Source: Candidatus Kapaibacterium sp. (GTDB taxonomy: Bacteria > Bacteroidota > Ignavibacteria > Kapaibacteriales > Kapaibacteriaceae). From it: a stretch of DNA of 40,994 bases. The notes beneath the pieces are model-generated. The model did no database searches. It was not told where the DNA came from and saw only the letters and a list, made by a program, of their open reading frames with translations. Below are positions 1 to 9,570 of this stretch, one piece after another (position 1 is the stretch's first letter; each line of letters starts with the position of its first letter). A program made the translations under genes and the position numbers. The DNA is taken from contig JAURGP010000018.1 of the NCBI GenBank assembly GCA_030833725.1, positions 1-40,994 on the forward strand, written 5' to 3'.

Positions 1-3000
1 ATTCGTAGCGCCTTCAGAGAAGTTCCCCTCGTACCGTACGAATGCAGAGGCAGTTACACGTGTGCTGATTGTGTACCGGGCACGTGGTTCGATGGTGATT
101 TGTGTTGTACCGTTTACGACTCTTCCTTGGAGCGCTGGAAACTCGTCAATCTCATAGCGCGACTGTTTGTTCTGACGCACCTGTGCCAAGAACGTGAACT
201 CCATATCGTTGTTGAGGTCCATACCGAGGAACTTTAACGACATTCCGCGACGCAGGTAGCTGGCCTGCAACTGAAACTCATGCGTATCCTCAAGTTGCAC
301 TGTGTTCCGAGCAGCGGCAGAAATCGAGTATGCCGACGTTACACTGTAGCGCAGGTTTGCCGTAAGTACCCCCTTCACCTTCTGCTCATCAAAGGACATG
401 TTCAATCCGATCAGCGGCTGGAAGCCTCTCCGAACCTCTTGGACGTCAATGATTCGACCGTTATCGTTCATGCGGGCATTCTCGCGATACGTCGACTGGT
501 ACGAATGCTCCAGAAACACGCGTTGGGCTACACCAGAGAACGGCCAGATCTTGTCGATGCCATCCCAACGCAACGTCCAGTTCAGTGCCGGTATCGCACT
601 GGCTGCATCACCACCAAAGAACTGGAGGGACTCGAATCCCTCGCGGAACGAGCGTGTCATTGCATCGAGCAGGCGCGTATTCGTTGTATTGGGGTCACCG
701 CCCTGTGCTTCAATCTCTGCTTTGCGTTCCGTGTAGAGCCGCACAACGTTTTCGATATTGTCGTTGAACAACCCGAATCCCAGGAAGTCTGGAATACTGA
801 TGAAGGTGCGCTCAATGGTTTGCCGTCGATTGACATTGCTGAACGTTGGAACCCCCACGGCATCAGTCACAACACGCCGATTCATGTTATACGCAACATC
901 GGAACGCATCGTCAAGTCCAGGGTCGCTCCCGGCCAGAGTGGACGGTTCGTCTGGAACTGGAATGTTGTTCTGGCCGTGTAATCATCTTGCATCACCCCG
1001 TTAGGCGGCCGTAGTCCTGGGCGCGTTTCAAACCGTATGAACGGGAAGACCGGACTGGACGCAAGATTGAGCTCACCGTGAGGATCGCCAATGAAGCCCA
1101 GTTGGTACGGTGTCGACGGTCCCCACATGGGATCGTTCTCGCGGAACGTGAGAGATCGTGCCCACAGATTCGTAAAGCCCGTTCCCCCCATCACTCCGCC
1201 ATTGTTTGAGGAGTTGGTCTGGTTAAACAGGAAGGTGAAGTTGTCGAAGCCAAACACCACATTCTGGATCACCGAAGTGATACTCCGCCCCACCGATGTT
1301 GCGCCGGTAGGCATCGGCCCAAAGAGGTTGGCACCGAACTGTTTCCACCGTAGGATCGGACTGAATCGCAACGAGGAATTCCACGATGCGGTGCGCACAA
1401 TATCACGTTGCAGTGGATCTTCTTGAAGCGGATCGTTGAGTGTGTATGTCGATGAATAGGATCCCGTTGTTTCCAGCAGTCGATCTAGACCTATGATGTT
1501 CGGCAACCGCGGTCGGAAGGAGAGCGTGACAGTCTGAACCATGTTGTTCGTAGCACCCAGATCCACCAGCGTTCCATTGCGGAAGAACATTTGATTGAAG
1601 AGTTCTTCCGCGCCGCGCTGTCGGCCGTCTTGGTCTAGCTCAAATGGGACGAGCGTTGAGCGAGACTGTACGCGATAGTCCAGAACCGGACTCAAGAAGC
1701 CGTTTTCAACAAGGCGCCAATTGAACCCCAACGACTGTTCTGATGTGAACTCTCGCACGATAGGACTTGGAAAACTCAGGAAGCGGTTTTGTTCGGTGGT
1801 GCGGCCACGCACAAAGCCCACGTTCGCCGTGATGTTTTGAGGTAGGAAATTGATCTTGGCATCCTTGTAGCTGCTCAGTCCGGGTACATCGGACAAAAAC
1901 GGCAAGAACTTCAGGTCGTACTTTGTAGGGATGGTCACGGCATAATCCACTTTCAGGCGCCACTGCCAGTCGAACCGCTGCTCGACAACCTGACTGCGTT
2001 CAAACTGCTGCGCGTACGAGAAGTTGAACCGTAGCTTATTGAACGTATCGTCGATCAGCCAATGCTTCACGGGGATTCCCAACTGCACATCGGTGATCGC
2101 CCACTGATCGCGAACAATCACTCGCTCCGATCTACGAACAACGCTGTCGGCTACTTGTGATGCCTGCTGTGGAGTCGCGCCTTTGCGCAACGTATCTACG
2201 CGTGCTGCCTCTGCTGCAGCTAGAAGTTGCACGTCGTTCTGTGCCTGATAGAGGGGGCGTTCGACCTGTTCGTAGTGCGTGTAGGTGATAGGAATCTTGG
2301 TGTTTTTCAATGCCTCCGGCAACAGCTTGTCGATGGAAGCATTGACCGTCACGTTCCAGGTTGTAGCCAAGTTCCGGTTGCCAAAGCGTTCTTCGAGTCG
2401 GTGGAAGTTTGGCGTGGAGTGGTTGACGTTGGCAGTAACGGTAGCAACATCAGCAAGTTTCATTTCCGCGTTGGCAATGGCGGCCCAATCGTTATCGTCG
2501 ACGGGCTCGACAACACGCAGCTCATCTACCCACATAGTGGTAGTAAGATCATTCGGGTACCGCTCAGCCGGATTGGCAATGCCAAAGGCGAAGAATGACA
2601 CGCGCGTCAGGATTGGATTCCCTTTGATGGCGAAAATCCCCTGTGGATCACGTGGAGCCGGAAACTCCTGACGATCACGCTGACGTGTGTTATCGCGTAT
2701 CTGCTTGATTGCCGTGATTTCATCGGCGATGATGCGGAGGTCCTGCCATCCGCGCAGGAGTGGTCGCTTGTACTCGTAGTAGTTTGCGGAGTCTACCCCA
2801 AAGCGAATGAAACAGTAGGCCGGAGGTGTAGCACCTGGAGCCACGGCATCCGGCATGGTGTTATCACCGTGAATGAAGAAGGCGATCTGGCGGTAGAAGA
2901 ACAAATCCCACGGTACGTAGTTCCGCGCCGTCATCCGTTCTTCGCCGTATCGCATGTTGTTCACCTTCACCACGAGCGATTGCTCATTGAGGAAGAGCTG

Positions 3001-6000
3001 TTGGTATGGATCTGGATTCTGGAGCTGTTGGGGTCGTTGTACACCTGGAGGCATGGTGTAGAAGTCCGGTGCATCAGCGTTCTCCTCGATGTTGACGTAG
3101 GCAATCGAGAGGACGGAATCGGTTTCGGTAATACCGGGCTGAAAGTTATGCCGACGCAGCCAATACGAGCCCACCACGCCCCAATCGGCAATGGAGGCTT
3201 TTACGCGGCCACCACGCATCGCGATCCGGGCATACTGAATGTTTGTAAACAGTGGATTACCCACCACCGTATCAGGACGACGTATCGGGATGCGGTACTG
3301 ATACCAGCCCTTGTCAGGGTTACCACCCACGATCTGTGGGTTCGTAGCCGGATCGGGCGTGAGGTTGATCTCATACCGGAAGTATGAGTTGTCCAGCATG
3401 ATTGTTTGACCGTTGTTCCGGTTGAGAATCTCCGTGTCAGGAAACTGTCCGAGTTCGGACTGAGCGGCGTTCCCCTCATAGTTATTGTACTGAATGAAGT
3501 CCGCTTCCTGCTGATTCTGTCGATCTCCAGCAAAGTTGAAGAAGTAGTCATCTCGTGCCGGATCTTCCTCCCGGTTCAAGGGTGGCGGATAGAAGCTCTG
3601 TTCCTGTGTGTTATCCAACGTGTCGAGACCGATATCCTCGCCGGGATCAATAAGGTTGTTCGGCGGAAAGCGATCCTCCGTATTGAGTTGCTGATTCGGG
3701 ATGATGTCTTCATTGATCATACCAAGATCAATGTACATCTTCGAGCCTGGCTCATAGTCCTCCACGCGCATCATGATTTCGATGAAATCAATGTTTTCGT
3801 TATCGAAGTTGGTCGTAAACGAGGACAACAGCCGCGTGAATCCACCCCAGATCTGGTGCCGGTGATCACGTTGGAACTGGTAGGACTCCTCACGTACGTC
3901 AAGAGAGTCGGGGTCATTCCATCGTGGAGTGGCAGCATCGATGAACTCTGGATTGGGGTTGTAAATGCCTCGCTGATCCGGATCAAACACCAGACGCAAT
4001 GGATTAATGTTCTGCCGACCCTGGACGCGAGCCCGATTCGGATACACATCTGCCTGCGGAACATCAGGGACAAACTTTTGAAACCAAAAGGTCCGACCAC
4101 GGTAGAATTGCGCAACTGTGTCGTGCTCCCAGAGAGTCTGATCCGGGAAAGGGGCTGAGTGGTGCCATACGGCTGGCGTGAGACCGAAATTCACGTAGCG
4201 TCGAGCGTTTTCAAAGTCGTCGACGTAGGCTACGGCCTTTCCGTTATCCGACGCCACGGTAGAGTACCGTTTGTTCGGTTCCGGCGACGTCATGGCATAC
4301 TCACCAGCGAAGGTGAACGATGACTTCGCCTTCGTGTCCAGGAACGGAAGATCGTCCAAGGCGCGTGTGAGCCACGGCAGGTCGGCATTCAACTTTGCAT
4401 CGAAGCCCAGCATGAGATTGGCATTCGGTTCCTGTCCTGGCTGTACTCGGTCGATGACGGCGGCCTGATCGTAGTTGAGCACCGTCATGCCGATGCTGCT
4501 GCTCAGCGTTCGTCCACGGAAGAGCTCGTAGTCGGCTCGAAGTCCTACCAACGTTCTAGTTGTGAGGTTGAACACGTCATTCCGCTCGTACTCCACACTC
4601 AGATTTGCATTCGGTAACGTCGCTCGAGGATTGAGCAGCGTCATGGTTCCCGTGTAGTAGTCAACAGTATAGTCTACCCCCTCGCGCAACTGCTGACCAT
4701 CTAGACGCACATTTACGGACCCCGGGGCAAGGTTGTAAGCAAGCGGAATGCGGTTGTTCGCCGTAGCACCGCTTGCCTGTCCCACGATGAGGAATCGGTC
4801 GCGCGCCGTGTTCAACTGCGCAGCCTGATACGTTGTATCGTACACCTCATTGAAGACATAGGCATCGGCTAACTGCTCATTCCCCTTGCTACGGAAGTAG
4901 TCTCGCAGTCCCAGACGAAATGGCTCACGACTTGGAAAGGTAATCTCCCCGGTCCGAGCGTTGAACACAGGCGGGCGAGCGTCGAATTTGCCATCTGGGG
5001 GCGCCGCACCGGTTCCGTTGTTGACCTGGTCAACACGAAAGATGGTGACGATCTTGTCGGGAGCCCCCTCCAGAACGTCAGTCGAGTCGTTTGTTTCGCG
5101 GTAGTACCACATGCCAACATCGGCATCATCTAGACTCACATTCGTCAAACCGGTAGTGTAGCGATTCTTCATCAGGCGCGCCCAGATAGCGCGGAAGCCT
5201 GGTTGCATTTGTGGCCGAGCAATGAGCTTCAGAACCAGCGTATCCTGCTGATTGGCATCACGTGCCAGTGTGCCGTAGTAGACGTCATCGAGAGACGTTG
5301 AGGAGGAGGCTCCCTCTGTTCGATAGGATACGGCGTAGTAACGGTCGGCGCGGAGATTAAGGATTGTGACGGTGCCAAGGTTGAGATCAACTTCATAGCG
5401 GCGCTCATCCAACAGTGTGAATCGTCCGCGTTCGACCTCGCCGGCTCGAATCTCCGTGGACTTGAGCGCTGGATCGTAGCGTTGGCCAGCTTCGAATTGG
5501 ATGCCAGGGAGTACGGCGTGTGCAACAGCTTCGCTGGCCTGCACTTCGCGCAGGTCGACTGTGGACTCCCATACCTGGATCTCCTTGATGACAAGCGAAT
5601 CGAAGGCGTTCGAGAGAGCTGGGGTGTTGGAGCGATAGTAGTCGTCCCACACTGCGAAGTACGCTTCGTCAACAAAAAAGCTGTTCCGGGTGTAGTCGTA
5701 GGCTCGAATCTTGAACGTCTGACGGTTGGATCCGCCCTGAGCGTTCAGAAACTGGCGTTCGCTCCGGCGCTGGGAGGCAATCGTCTTCAGGTAGAGTGGG
5801 CCAAACTGGAAGTCAGCCCGAACGCCGAAAAGTGTTTGTCCACCACCGATCAAAGCACTGTTCGACTCCAAATTGACGTTACCGAATTCGACCTTCTTGA
5901 CGATGTCGTCATCGTATCCCTCATATCCTACCTTGAATCGGTTGTCGAACTCAAACTGGTTCAACGTATTCCAATCAACGTTGAATCGGAACTTATCTCC

Positions 6001-6651
6001 AATCCGTGCCGACACATTCACCTGGATGTTTTGATTGAAGATGGGAGACGACTGCGTTTGGCCGAGTACGGAGGCCGTTCCGAGGTTCTGCGTGTCCCAG
6101 CGCCATCCGCCTCGAACGTTGACTTCGCCATTCACATTAATCGAAATCTCAGGCTTTCCGAAGATCCCAAACAGAGGGTTTTGAGGTAGTGGAATCTTCA
6201 AGTTTGTCACGGCATCCAGCAGCTTGAGAATCTCCCCTTCTGACAGTGGCTTCTTAAGCTCGTAGGCCGACAGCGCAGAATCCCGGAGTTGAGCAAACTG
6301 GTCGCTCGATCGCGTTTGTAGATACAGGTCAAAATCAAGGATCGTAGGTATACCGAGTGCAAAGCCATCGATTTGATCCGACAACCGCACGGACTGGAGC
6401 AGAGAGTCGATGCTTCCAACACGCTGGTAGCCGGGAATGATACTCTTTTGGGACGTGCTGGATGAGGATCTCAACGGAGGGAGATCCGTATTCGTCGGGT
6501 CTCCAAAATCGAGTCGCACCGAGTCTCCCCGGTACGAACCAGACAACAGCCTGCGGACCACACCCTGTGAAGGGGTGGGGGTACAAAACCAACACACCAG
6601 CAAAACAATGCTGGTGGCCGCCGACAGATATGATCGCACGTGTACGATCAA
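1..6651 (-). CDS. sprA: SprA, type IX secretion translocon pore (3' end outside window)
   Basis: SprA is the giant outer-membrane barrel through which type IX secretion cargo leaves the cell. The minus frame is open for 2217 codons and runs off the left edge; family members are usually about 2400 residues, so a C-terminal part is missing. The N-terminus has a hydrophobic signal-like segment (about residues 8-25). Residues about 150-260 carry the typical SprA stretch with a 'GIFGKPEISINVNGEV' block and a later 'YEGYDDDIVKKVEFGNVNL' block. Further on come 'MPPGVQR' (about 1200-1206) and 'LNEQSL' (about 1221-1226), both family hallmarks. No ATG start is usable: an in-frame ATG at 6672 is followed after six codons by TAG, and the next possible starts are TTG at 6651 or GTG at 6639. 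The start is therefore uncertain; the identity is firm. Confidence 0.95.
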   Translation of the reverse strand, partial: MIVHVRSYLSAATSIVLLVCWFCTPTPSQGVVRRLLSGSYRGDSVRLDFGDPTNTDLPPLRSSSSTSQKSIIPGYQRVGSIDSLLQSVRLSDQIDGFALGIPTILDFDLYLQTRSSDQFAQLRDSALSAYELKKPLSEGEILKLLDAVTNLKIPLPQNPLFGIFGKPEISINVNGEVNVRGGWRWDTQNLGTASVLGQTQSSPIFNQNIQVNVSARIGDKFRFNVDWNTLNQFEFDNRFKVGYEGYDDDIVKKVEFGNVNLESNSALIGGGQTLFGVRADFQFGPLYLKTIASQRRSERQFLNAQGGSNRQTFKIRAYDYTRNSFFVDEAYFAVWDDYYRSNTPALSNAFDSLVIKEIQVWESTVDLREVQASEAVAHAVLPGIQFEAGQRYDPALKSTEIRAGEVERGRFTLLDERRYEVDLNLGTVTILNLRADRYYAVSYRTEGASSSTSLDDVYYGTLARDANQQDTLVLKLIARPQMQPGFRAIWARLMKNRYTTGLTNVSLDDADVGMWYYRETNDSTDVLEGAPDKIVTIFRVDQVNNGTGAAPPDGKFDARPPVFNARTGEITFPSREPFRLGLRDYFRSKGNEQLADAYVFNEVYDTTYQAAQLNTARDRFLIVGQASGATANNRIPLAYNLAPGSVNVRLDGQQLREGVDYTVDYYTGTMTLLNPRATLPNANLSVEYERNDVFNLTTRTLVGLRADYELFRGRTLSSSIGMTVLNYDQAAVIDRVQPGQEPNANLMLGFDAKLNADLPWLTRALDDLPFLDTKAKSSFTFAGEYAMTSPEPNKRYSTVASDNGKAVAYVDDFENARRYVNFGLTPAVWHHSAPFPDQTLWEHDTVAQFYRGRTFWFQKFVPDVPQADVYPNRARVQGRQNINPLRLVFDPDQRGIYNPNPEFIDAATPRWNDPDSLDVREESYQFQRDHRHQIWGGFTRLLSSFTTNFDNENIDFIEIMMRVEDYEPGSKMYIDLGMINEDIIPNQQLNTEDRFPPNNLIDPGEDIGLDTLDNTQEQSFYPPPLNREEDPARDDYFFNFAGDRQNQQEADFIQYNNYEGNAAQSELGQFPDTEILNRNNGQTIMLDNSYFRYEINLTPDPATNPQIVGGNPDKGWYQYRIPIRRPDTVVGNPLFTNIQYARIAMRGGRVKASIADWGVVGSYWLRRHNFQPGITETDSVLSIAYVNIEENADAPDFYTMPPGVQRPQQLQNPDPYQQLFLNEQSLVVKVNNMRYGEERMTARNYVPWDLFFYRQIAFFIHGDNTMPDAVAPGATPPAYCFIRFGVDSANYYEYKRPLLRGWQDLRIIADEITAIKQIRDNTRQRDRQEFPAPRDPQGIFAIKGNPILTRVSFFAFGIANPAERYPNDLTTTMWVDELRVVEPVDDNDWAAIANAEMKLADVATVTANVNHSTPNFHRLEERFGNRNLATTWNVTVNASIDKLLPEALKNTKIPITYTHYEQVERPLYQAQNDVQLLAAAEAARVDTLRKGATPQQASQVADSVVRRSERVIVRDQWAITDVQLGIPVKHWLIDDTFNKLRFNFSYAQQFERSQVVEQRFDWQWRLKVDYAVTIPTKYDLKFLPFLSDVPGLSSYKDAKINFLPQNITANVGFVRGRTTEQNRFLSFPSPIVREFTSEQSLGFNWRLVENGFLSPVLDYRVQSRSTLVPFELDQDGRQRGAEELFNQMFFRNGTLVDLGATNNMVQTVTLSFRPRLPNIIGLDRLLETTGSYSSTYTLNDPLQEDPLQRDIVRTASWNSSLRFSPILRWKQFGANLFGPMPTGATSVGRSITSVIQNVVFGFDNFTFLFNQTNSSNNGGVMGGTGFTNLWARSLTFRENDPMWGPSTPYQLGFIGDPHGELNLASSPVFPFIRFETRPGLRPPNGVMQDDYTARTTFQFQTNRPLWPGATLDLTMRSDVAYNMNRRVVTDAVGVPTFSNVNRRQTIERTFISIPDFLGFGLFNDNIENVVRLYTERKAEIEAQGGDPNTTNTRLLDAMTRSFREGFESLQFFGGDAASAIPALNWTLRWDGIDKIWPFSGVAQRVFLEHSYQSTYRENARMNDNGRIIDVQEVRRGFQPLIGLNMSFDEQKVKGVLTANLRYSVTSAYSISAAARNTVQLEDTHEFQLQASYLRRGMSLKFLGMDLNNDMEFTFLAQVRQNKQSRYEIDEFPALQGRVVNGTTQITIEPRARYTISTRVTASAFVRYEGNFSEGATN

Positions 6652-6787
6652 CTATTCAGACAAACACGACATATGGTGAATCGGTGGACGGATGGAAACT
6701 TCGGATAGACCGAAGGTGAACGTCGTATCAATCGTCGTGAATAGTTTTCCCCCGATCGTCCAATGAATACATCCTCAACATGATGCA

Positions 6788-6795
6788 CAAAGATA
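6788..6795 (-). promoter_or_regulatory. Possible -7 element for sprA
   Basis: On the minus strand this reads TATCTTTG, an exact match to the Bacteroidota -7 consensus TAnnTTTG, about 135 bases upstream of the sprA start. No TTG -33 element is seen about 19-20 bases further upstream, so this is only a weak call. Confidence 0.35.
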
Positions 6796-6801
6796 GGAGG
6801 T
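6795..6801 (+). promoter_or_regulatory. Strong Shine-Dalgarno fixing a TTG start
   Basis: AGGAGGT lies about 10 bases before the TTG at 6811. It supports TTG as the start of the downstream gene over the first in-frame ATG at 6850, which has no such sequence. Confidence 0.7.
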
Positions 6802-6810
6802 GCCGTACTT

Positions 6811-9555
6811 TTGCCGTTGGCTTCCCCCCTTCATCATCTTCTCAATCACATGGCAACTATGCGCGCCACGAGGTCATCGAACGAATCCAGTTGCACAATT
6901 AGTGTACGCAGTTGCATTTCTTGGCTGCGTTCTGCCCCACACCAAGCGTACGTCATGGTAGGCCTGGCGGTTGCTGTTGTTGCCGTGTTGAGTGGTACTC
7001 CGGTTGCAGCAGTGGCTCAACTTCAATCCTATCAACCACTTGCGGCAGTACACGTCAATGCGATCACCTCCACGGCTACACGCACGGTGATTAACCTGTC
7101 CGGTACATGGGACGTTATCGAGGACGGTGATCAACATGGTTCCATGCGGGTACCGTCCACCTTGGAACCAGGGCCGGAGTTTACGATCCGACGATCCATC
7201 AAGATGGATCAAGTCACATTGCGGTCGCGTGCGTGGCACCTATGGTTTCTGGGCGTGTCGGATGATATTGACTTGAGTGTCAATTCCCAGAAAGTACTGC
7301 TGCCTAATCCTGGTGGCCCTGCCCCCTTCATGATCCGCATCCCTGACGATGCACTCCGAGCAGGTTCCAACATCATCGAAATCACGGTACGGCAACGTGG
7401 AGACCTTGTGTCCCTCGTGTCGTCGTTTGCCCCCTCTGCGCCCGCTACGCGTCGAGGGATCCTCCGCGAGATCTTTTTGATCGGCACGCCCCTTGTGTGG
7501 ACATCGGACATGCACGTTGGCACACAGGTTCAACTCCGACGCAACATGGCGTCCCTTTCGGCGGACGTTACCGTCAAAGGAGCGAACGTAGAACGGCTCC
7601 AAGGAGTCTCGGCCGATAGTCAACTCGTCCAGCAGCGATCCGCGACCATCGGGGCCGAAGCTGTACTCATCTCACGTCGCACTGGGGCGGTGGTTGCCCG
7701 CTCCGGAGTTGCATCGATCGAGGTAGGTCGTGCACGATCCATCAAACATACCTTCGATCTCACCCTTAGTTCACCGGATCTATGGTCGCCATCCCAGCCA
7801 CATTTGTACGATCTCGCGATCAACCTCTCCTATGGTGGTCGGCTGCTCGACCAATACAACCAGGTCGTGGGATTCTCTTCGATACAACTACACAGTGCTG
7901 AAGGGGGCTTACGGCTTCTTCTCAATGATTCTTCGTTCTTCGTCAATGCCATTGACTACTACGAGGAGTATCCCAGCACTGGTTCAACGTTATCGTGGCG
8001 TCAGATGGAGCACGACGTCAAGGTGATGAAAACGCTTGGCATCAATGCCATACGGTTCTGTTCCGGGGCGCCGCACCCGTATTTGCTGTACCTCTGCGAT
8101 CGCGACGGGATCTTTGTTCTCACAGAGATCGAGGCTCGGGGGATTCCGAAACATCTGCTGCTAGAGAAGGAAATCAGTGCCCAACTGTCAAACCGGCTGG
8201 ACCTACTACTGAATTACGTGGGGCCGCACCCGTCAATCCTGGGGATCGGCTTGAGCGACATGCTCGAAGAAGGCACGGATCAGACGAATACCTTTCATCG
8301 CAAGATTGCCGAACTCGTGCGATCGCGGAGTACCGCTCTGGTGTACAAGACGGTCTCTGGCCTGGGTTTGGATCAGACCAGTGAGGGAGGCTTCGACCTG
8401 ATTGTGATCCGCGTCAACACCAGAAGAAGTCGAGATCAACTTCCTGAGATCCTGGATGCAGCAGCACGGGTCGTGCGGCACGCAGCAACGATGGTGTTGA
8501 TAGGGTCGGTCGGCTCACCAGAGAACGAAAATGGATTTTCCGATCCGCTATCGATGGAGTCGCAGGCGGTGATCATTCGCGATGGATATCGGTTGGCAAA
8601 GCAACGGGCGCTATCCGGAGTGGTCGTCTCGTCCTTCAACGACTACCGTTTAGAGTTTCCAACCATGCTCGTAGAGCATTCGGATCCGTATGTGCATACT
8701 AGTGGGATCGTCGACGAGCAGCGCCAACCGCGTGTAGCCTACTCCATGTATAAGGCGTTGATCAACGAAGAGAAAGAACCACTGCTGCAGGCGCGCGATT
8801 TCAGCGATGCCACGCCACTGGTTTTCATTGCCACGGGAATCGTGCTAGCACTTATCTTGACTCTTGTGATCAACCGATCACGACGATTCCGGGAGTATCT
8901 CATTCGGTCGATTATTCGCCCTTTTAACTTTTACGCAGATATTCGCGACCAGCGGATCTTGTCTCTCGTTCAAACGGTGATCCTCGGCATTGTGGTGGCA
9001 GCAAGCGTAGGACTTGTCCTTGCTGCAGTAGGATACTACCTGCGGTCCGAACCGACGTTTGAGTACCTCGTTCATATCCTACTACCGAGCACCGGGCTTG
9101 CCGAGATTATTCGGTACATCGCTTGGCATCCTTCTCTGGCTGTTCTTACTGTTGGTACTACCATTTTTGCGGCGTTTTTGATTCTAGCTGCGCTCTTGCG
9201 ACTGGGCTCGCTGTTCGTGCGTGGAAGAATTCTGTACCGGGATACGTTTACGATTGTCGTGTGGTCGGCTGTGCCACTTCTAGCGTTGTTACCGGTAGGC
9301 ATAGCCTTGTATCAGGTCTTAAGTACCGACGCAGCTTCATTCTGGATTCCTCTCATTATCGCTGCTTCCATGCTCTGGACATTCTTGCGAACACTCCGGG
9401 CAACTAGCGTCGTGTTTGACGTGCCAGCGGTAATTGTGTACGGTCTAGGTTTTGGTGTTGTTGTCGTAGGACTGGCTGCCTTCATGGCATTATGGAATCT
9501 CAATGCCGAGGGATTCAGTTTCCTCCAGTACTACTTTGCTGTTGTGTCGCTGTAA
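6811..9555 (+). CDS. Glycoside hydrolase family 2-like scaffold fused to a multi-pass membrane domain; catalytic residues apparently lost
   Basis: This 914-residue protein has a long N-terminal region ending in a signal peptide or anchor (about 47-69). Residues about 85-185 resemble the jelly-roll sugar-binding domain of GH2 enzymes, followed by an Ig-like part and a TIM-barrel-like part (about 340-640) that follows beta-glucuronidase/galactosidase in outline. Where GH2 enzymes have the Asn-Glu acid/base pair, this protein has Ser482-Asp483 in 'GIGLSDM'. Where they have the nucleophile in 'EyG', it has Ser566 in 'GSVGS'. The C-terminus has six hydrophobic helices (about 668-690, 715-744, 777-801, 813-837, 844-862, 873-897), recalling Yip1-type membrane domains. 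I infer a non-catalytic, membrane-tethered carbohydrate-binding or scaffold protein with the soluble part in the periplasm. It ends 15 bases before hrcA, so the two are probably co-transcribed. The GH2 relationship comes from pattern recognition, not a search. Confidence 0.85.
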   Translation: MPLASPLHHLLNHMATMRATRSSNESSCTISVRSCISWLRSAPHQAYVMVGLAVAVVAVLSGTPVAAVAQLQSYQPLAAVHVNAITSTATRTVINLSGTWDVIEDGDQHGSMRVPSTLEPGPEFTIRRSIKMDQVTLRSRAWHLWFLGVSDDIDLSVNSQKVLLPNPGGPAPFMIRIPDDALRAGSNIIEITVRQRGDLVSLVSSFAPSAPATRRGILREIFLIGTPLVWTSDMHVGTQVQLRRNMASLSADVTVKGANVERLQGVSADSQLVQQRSATIGAEAVLISRRTGAVVARSGVASIEVGRARSIKHTFDLTLSSPDLWSPSQPHLYDLAINLSYGGRLLDQYNQVVGFSSIQLHSAEGGLRLLLNDSSFFVNAIDYYEEYPSTGSTLSWRQMEHDVKVMKTLGINAIRFCSGAPHPYLLYLCDRDGIFVLTEIEARGIPKHLLLEKEISAQLSNRLDLLLNYVGPHPSILGIGLSDMLEEGTDQTNTFHRKIAELVRSRSTALVYKTVSGLGLDQTSEGGFDLIVIRVNTRRSRDQLPEILDAAARVVRHAATMVLIGSVGSPENENGFSDPLSMESQAVIIRDGYRLAKQRALSGVVVSSFNDYRLEFPTMLVEHSDPYVHTSGIVDEQRQPRVAYSMYKALINEEKEPLLQARDFSDATPLVFIATGIVLALILTLVINRSRRFREYLIRSIIRPFNFYADIRDQRILSLVQTVILGIVVAASVGLVLAAVGYYLRSEPTFEYLVHILLPSTGLAEIIRYIAWHPSLAVLTVGTTIFAAFLILAALLRLGSLFVRGRILYRDTFTIVVWSAVPLLALLPVGIALYQVLSTDAASFWIPLIIAASMLWTFLRTLRATSVVFDVPAVIVYGLGFGVVVVGLAAFMALWNLNAEGFSFLQYYFAVVSL

Positions 9556-9570
9556 GAGTCACATCTGTCC

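Noticed and set aside
280-5675. Several plus- and minus-frame open reading frames of 60-250 codons, for example 3406-4158 on the plus strand
   Set aside because: They lie inside sprA in other frames, have no family resemblance, and the minus-strand sprA frame is continuous with strong family motifs.
6652-6810. CIRCE operator for HrcA before the nine-gene run
   Set aside because: No TTAGCACTC-N9-GAGTGCTAA or close variant is present here or before hrcA and grpE.
6806-6813. TACTTTTG match to the -7 promoter motif
   Set aside because: It overlaps the TTG start codon of the gene at 6811, so it cannot serve that gene; likely chance.
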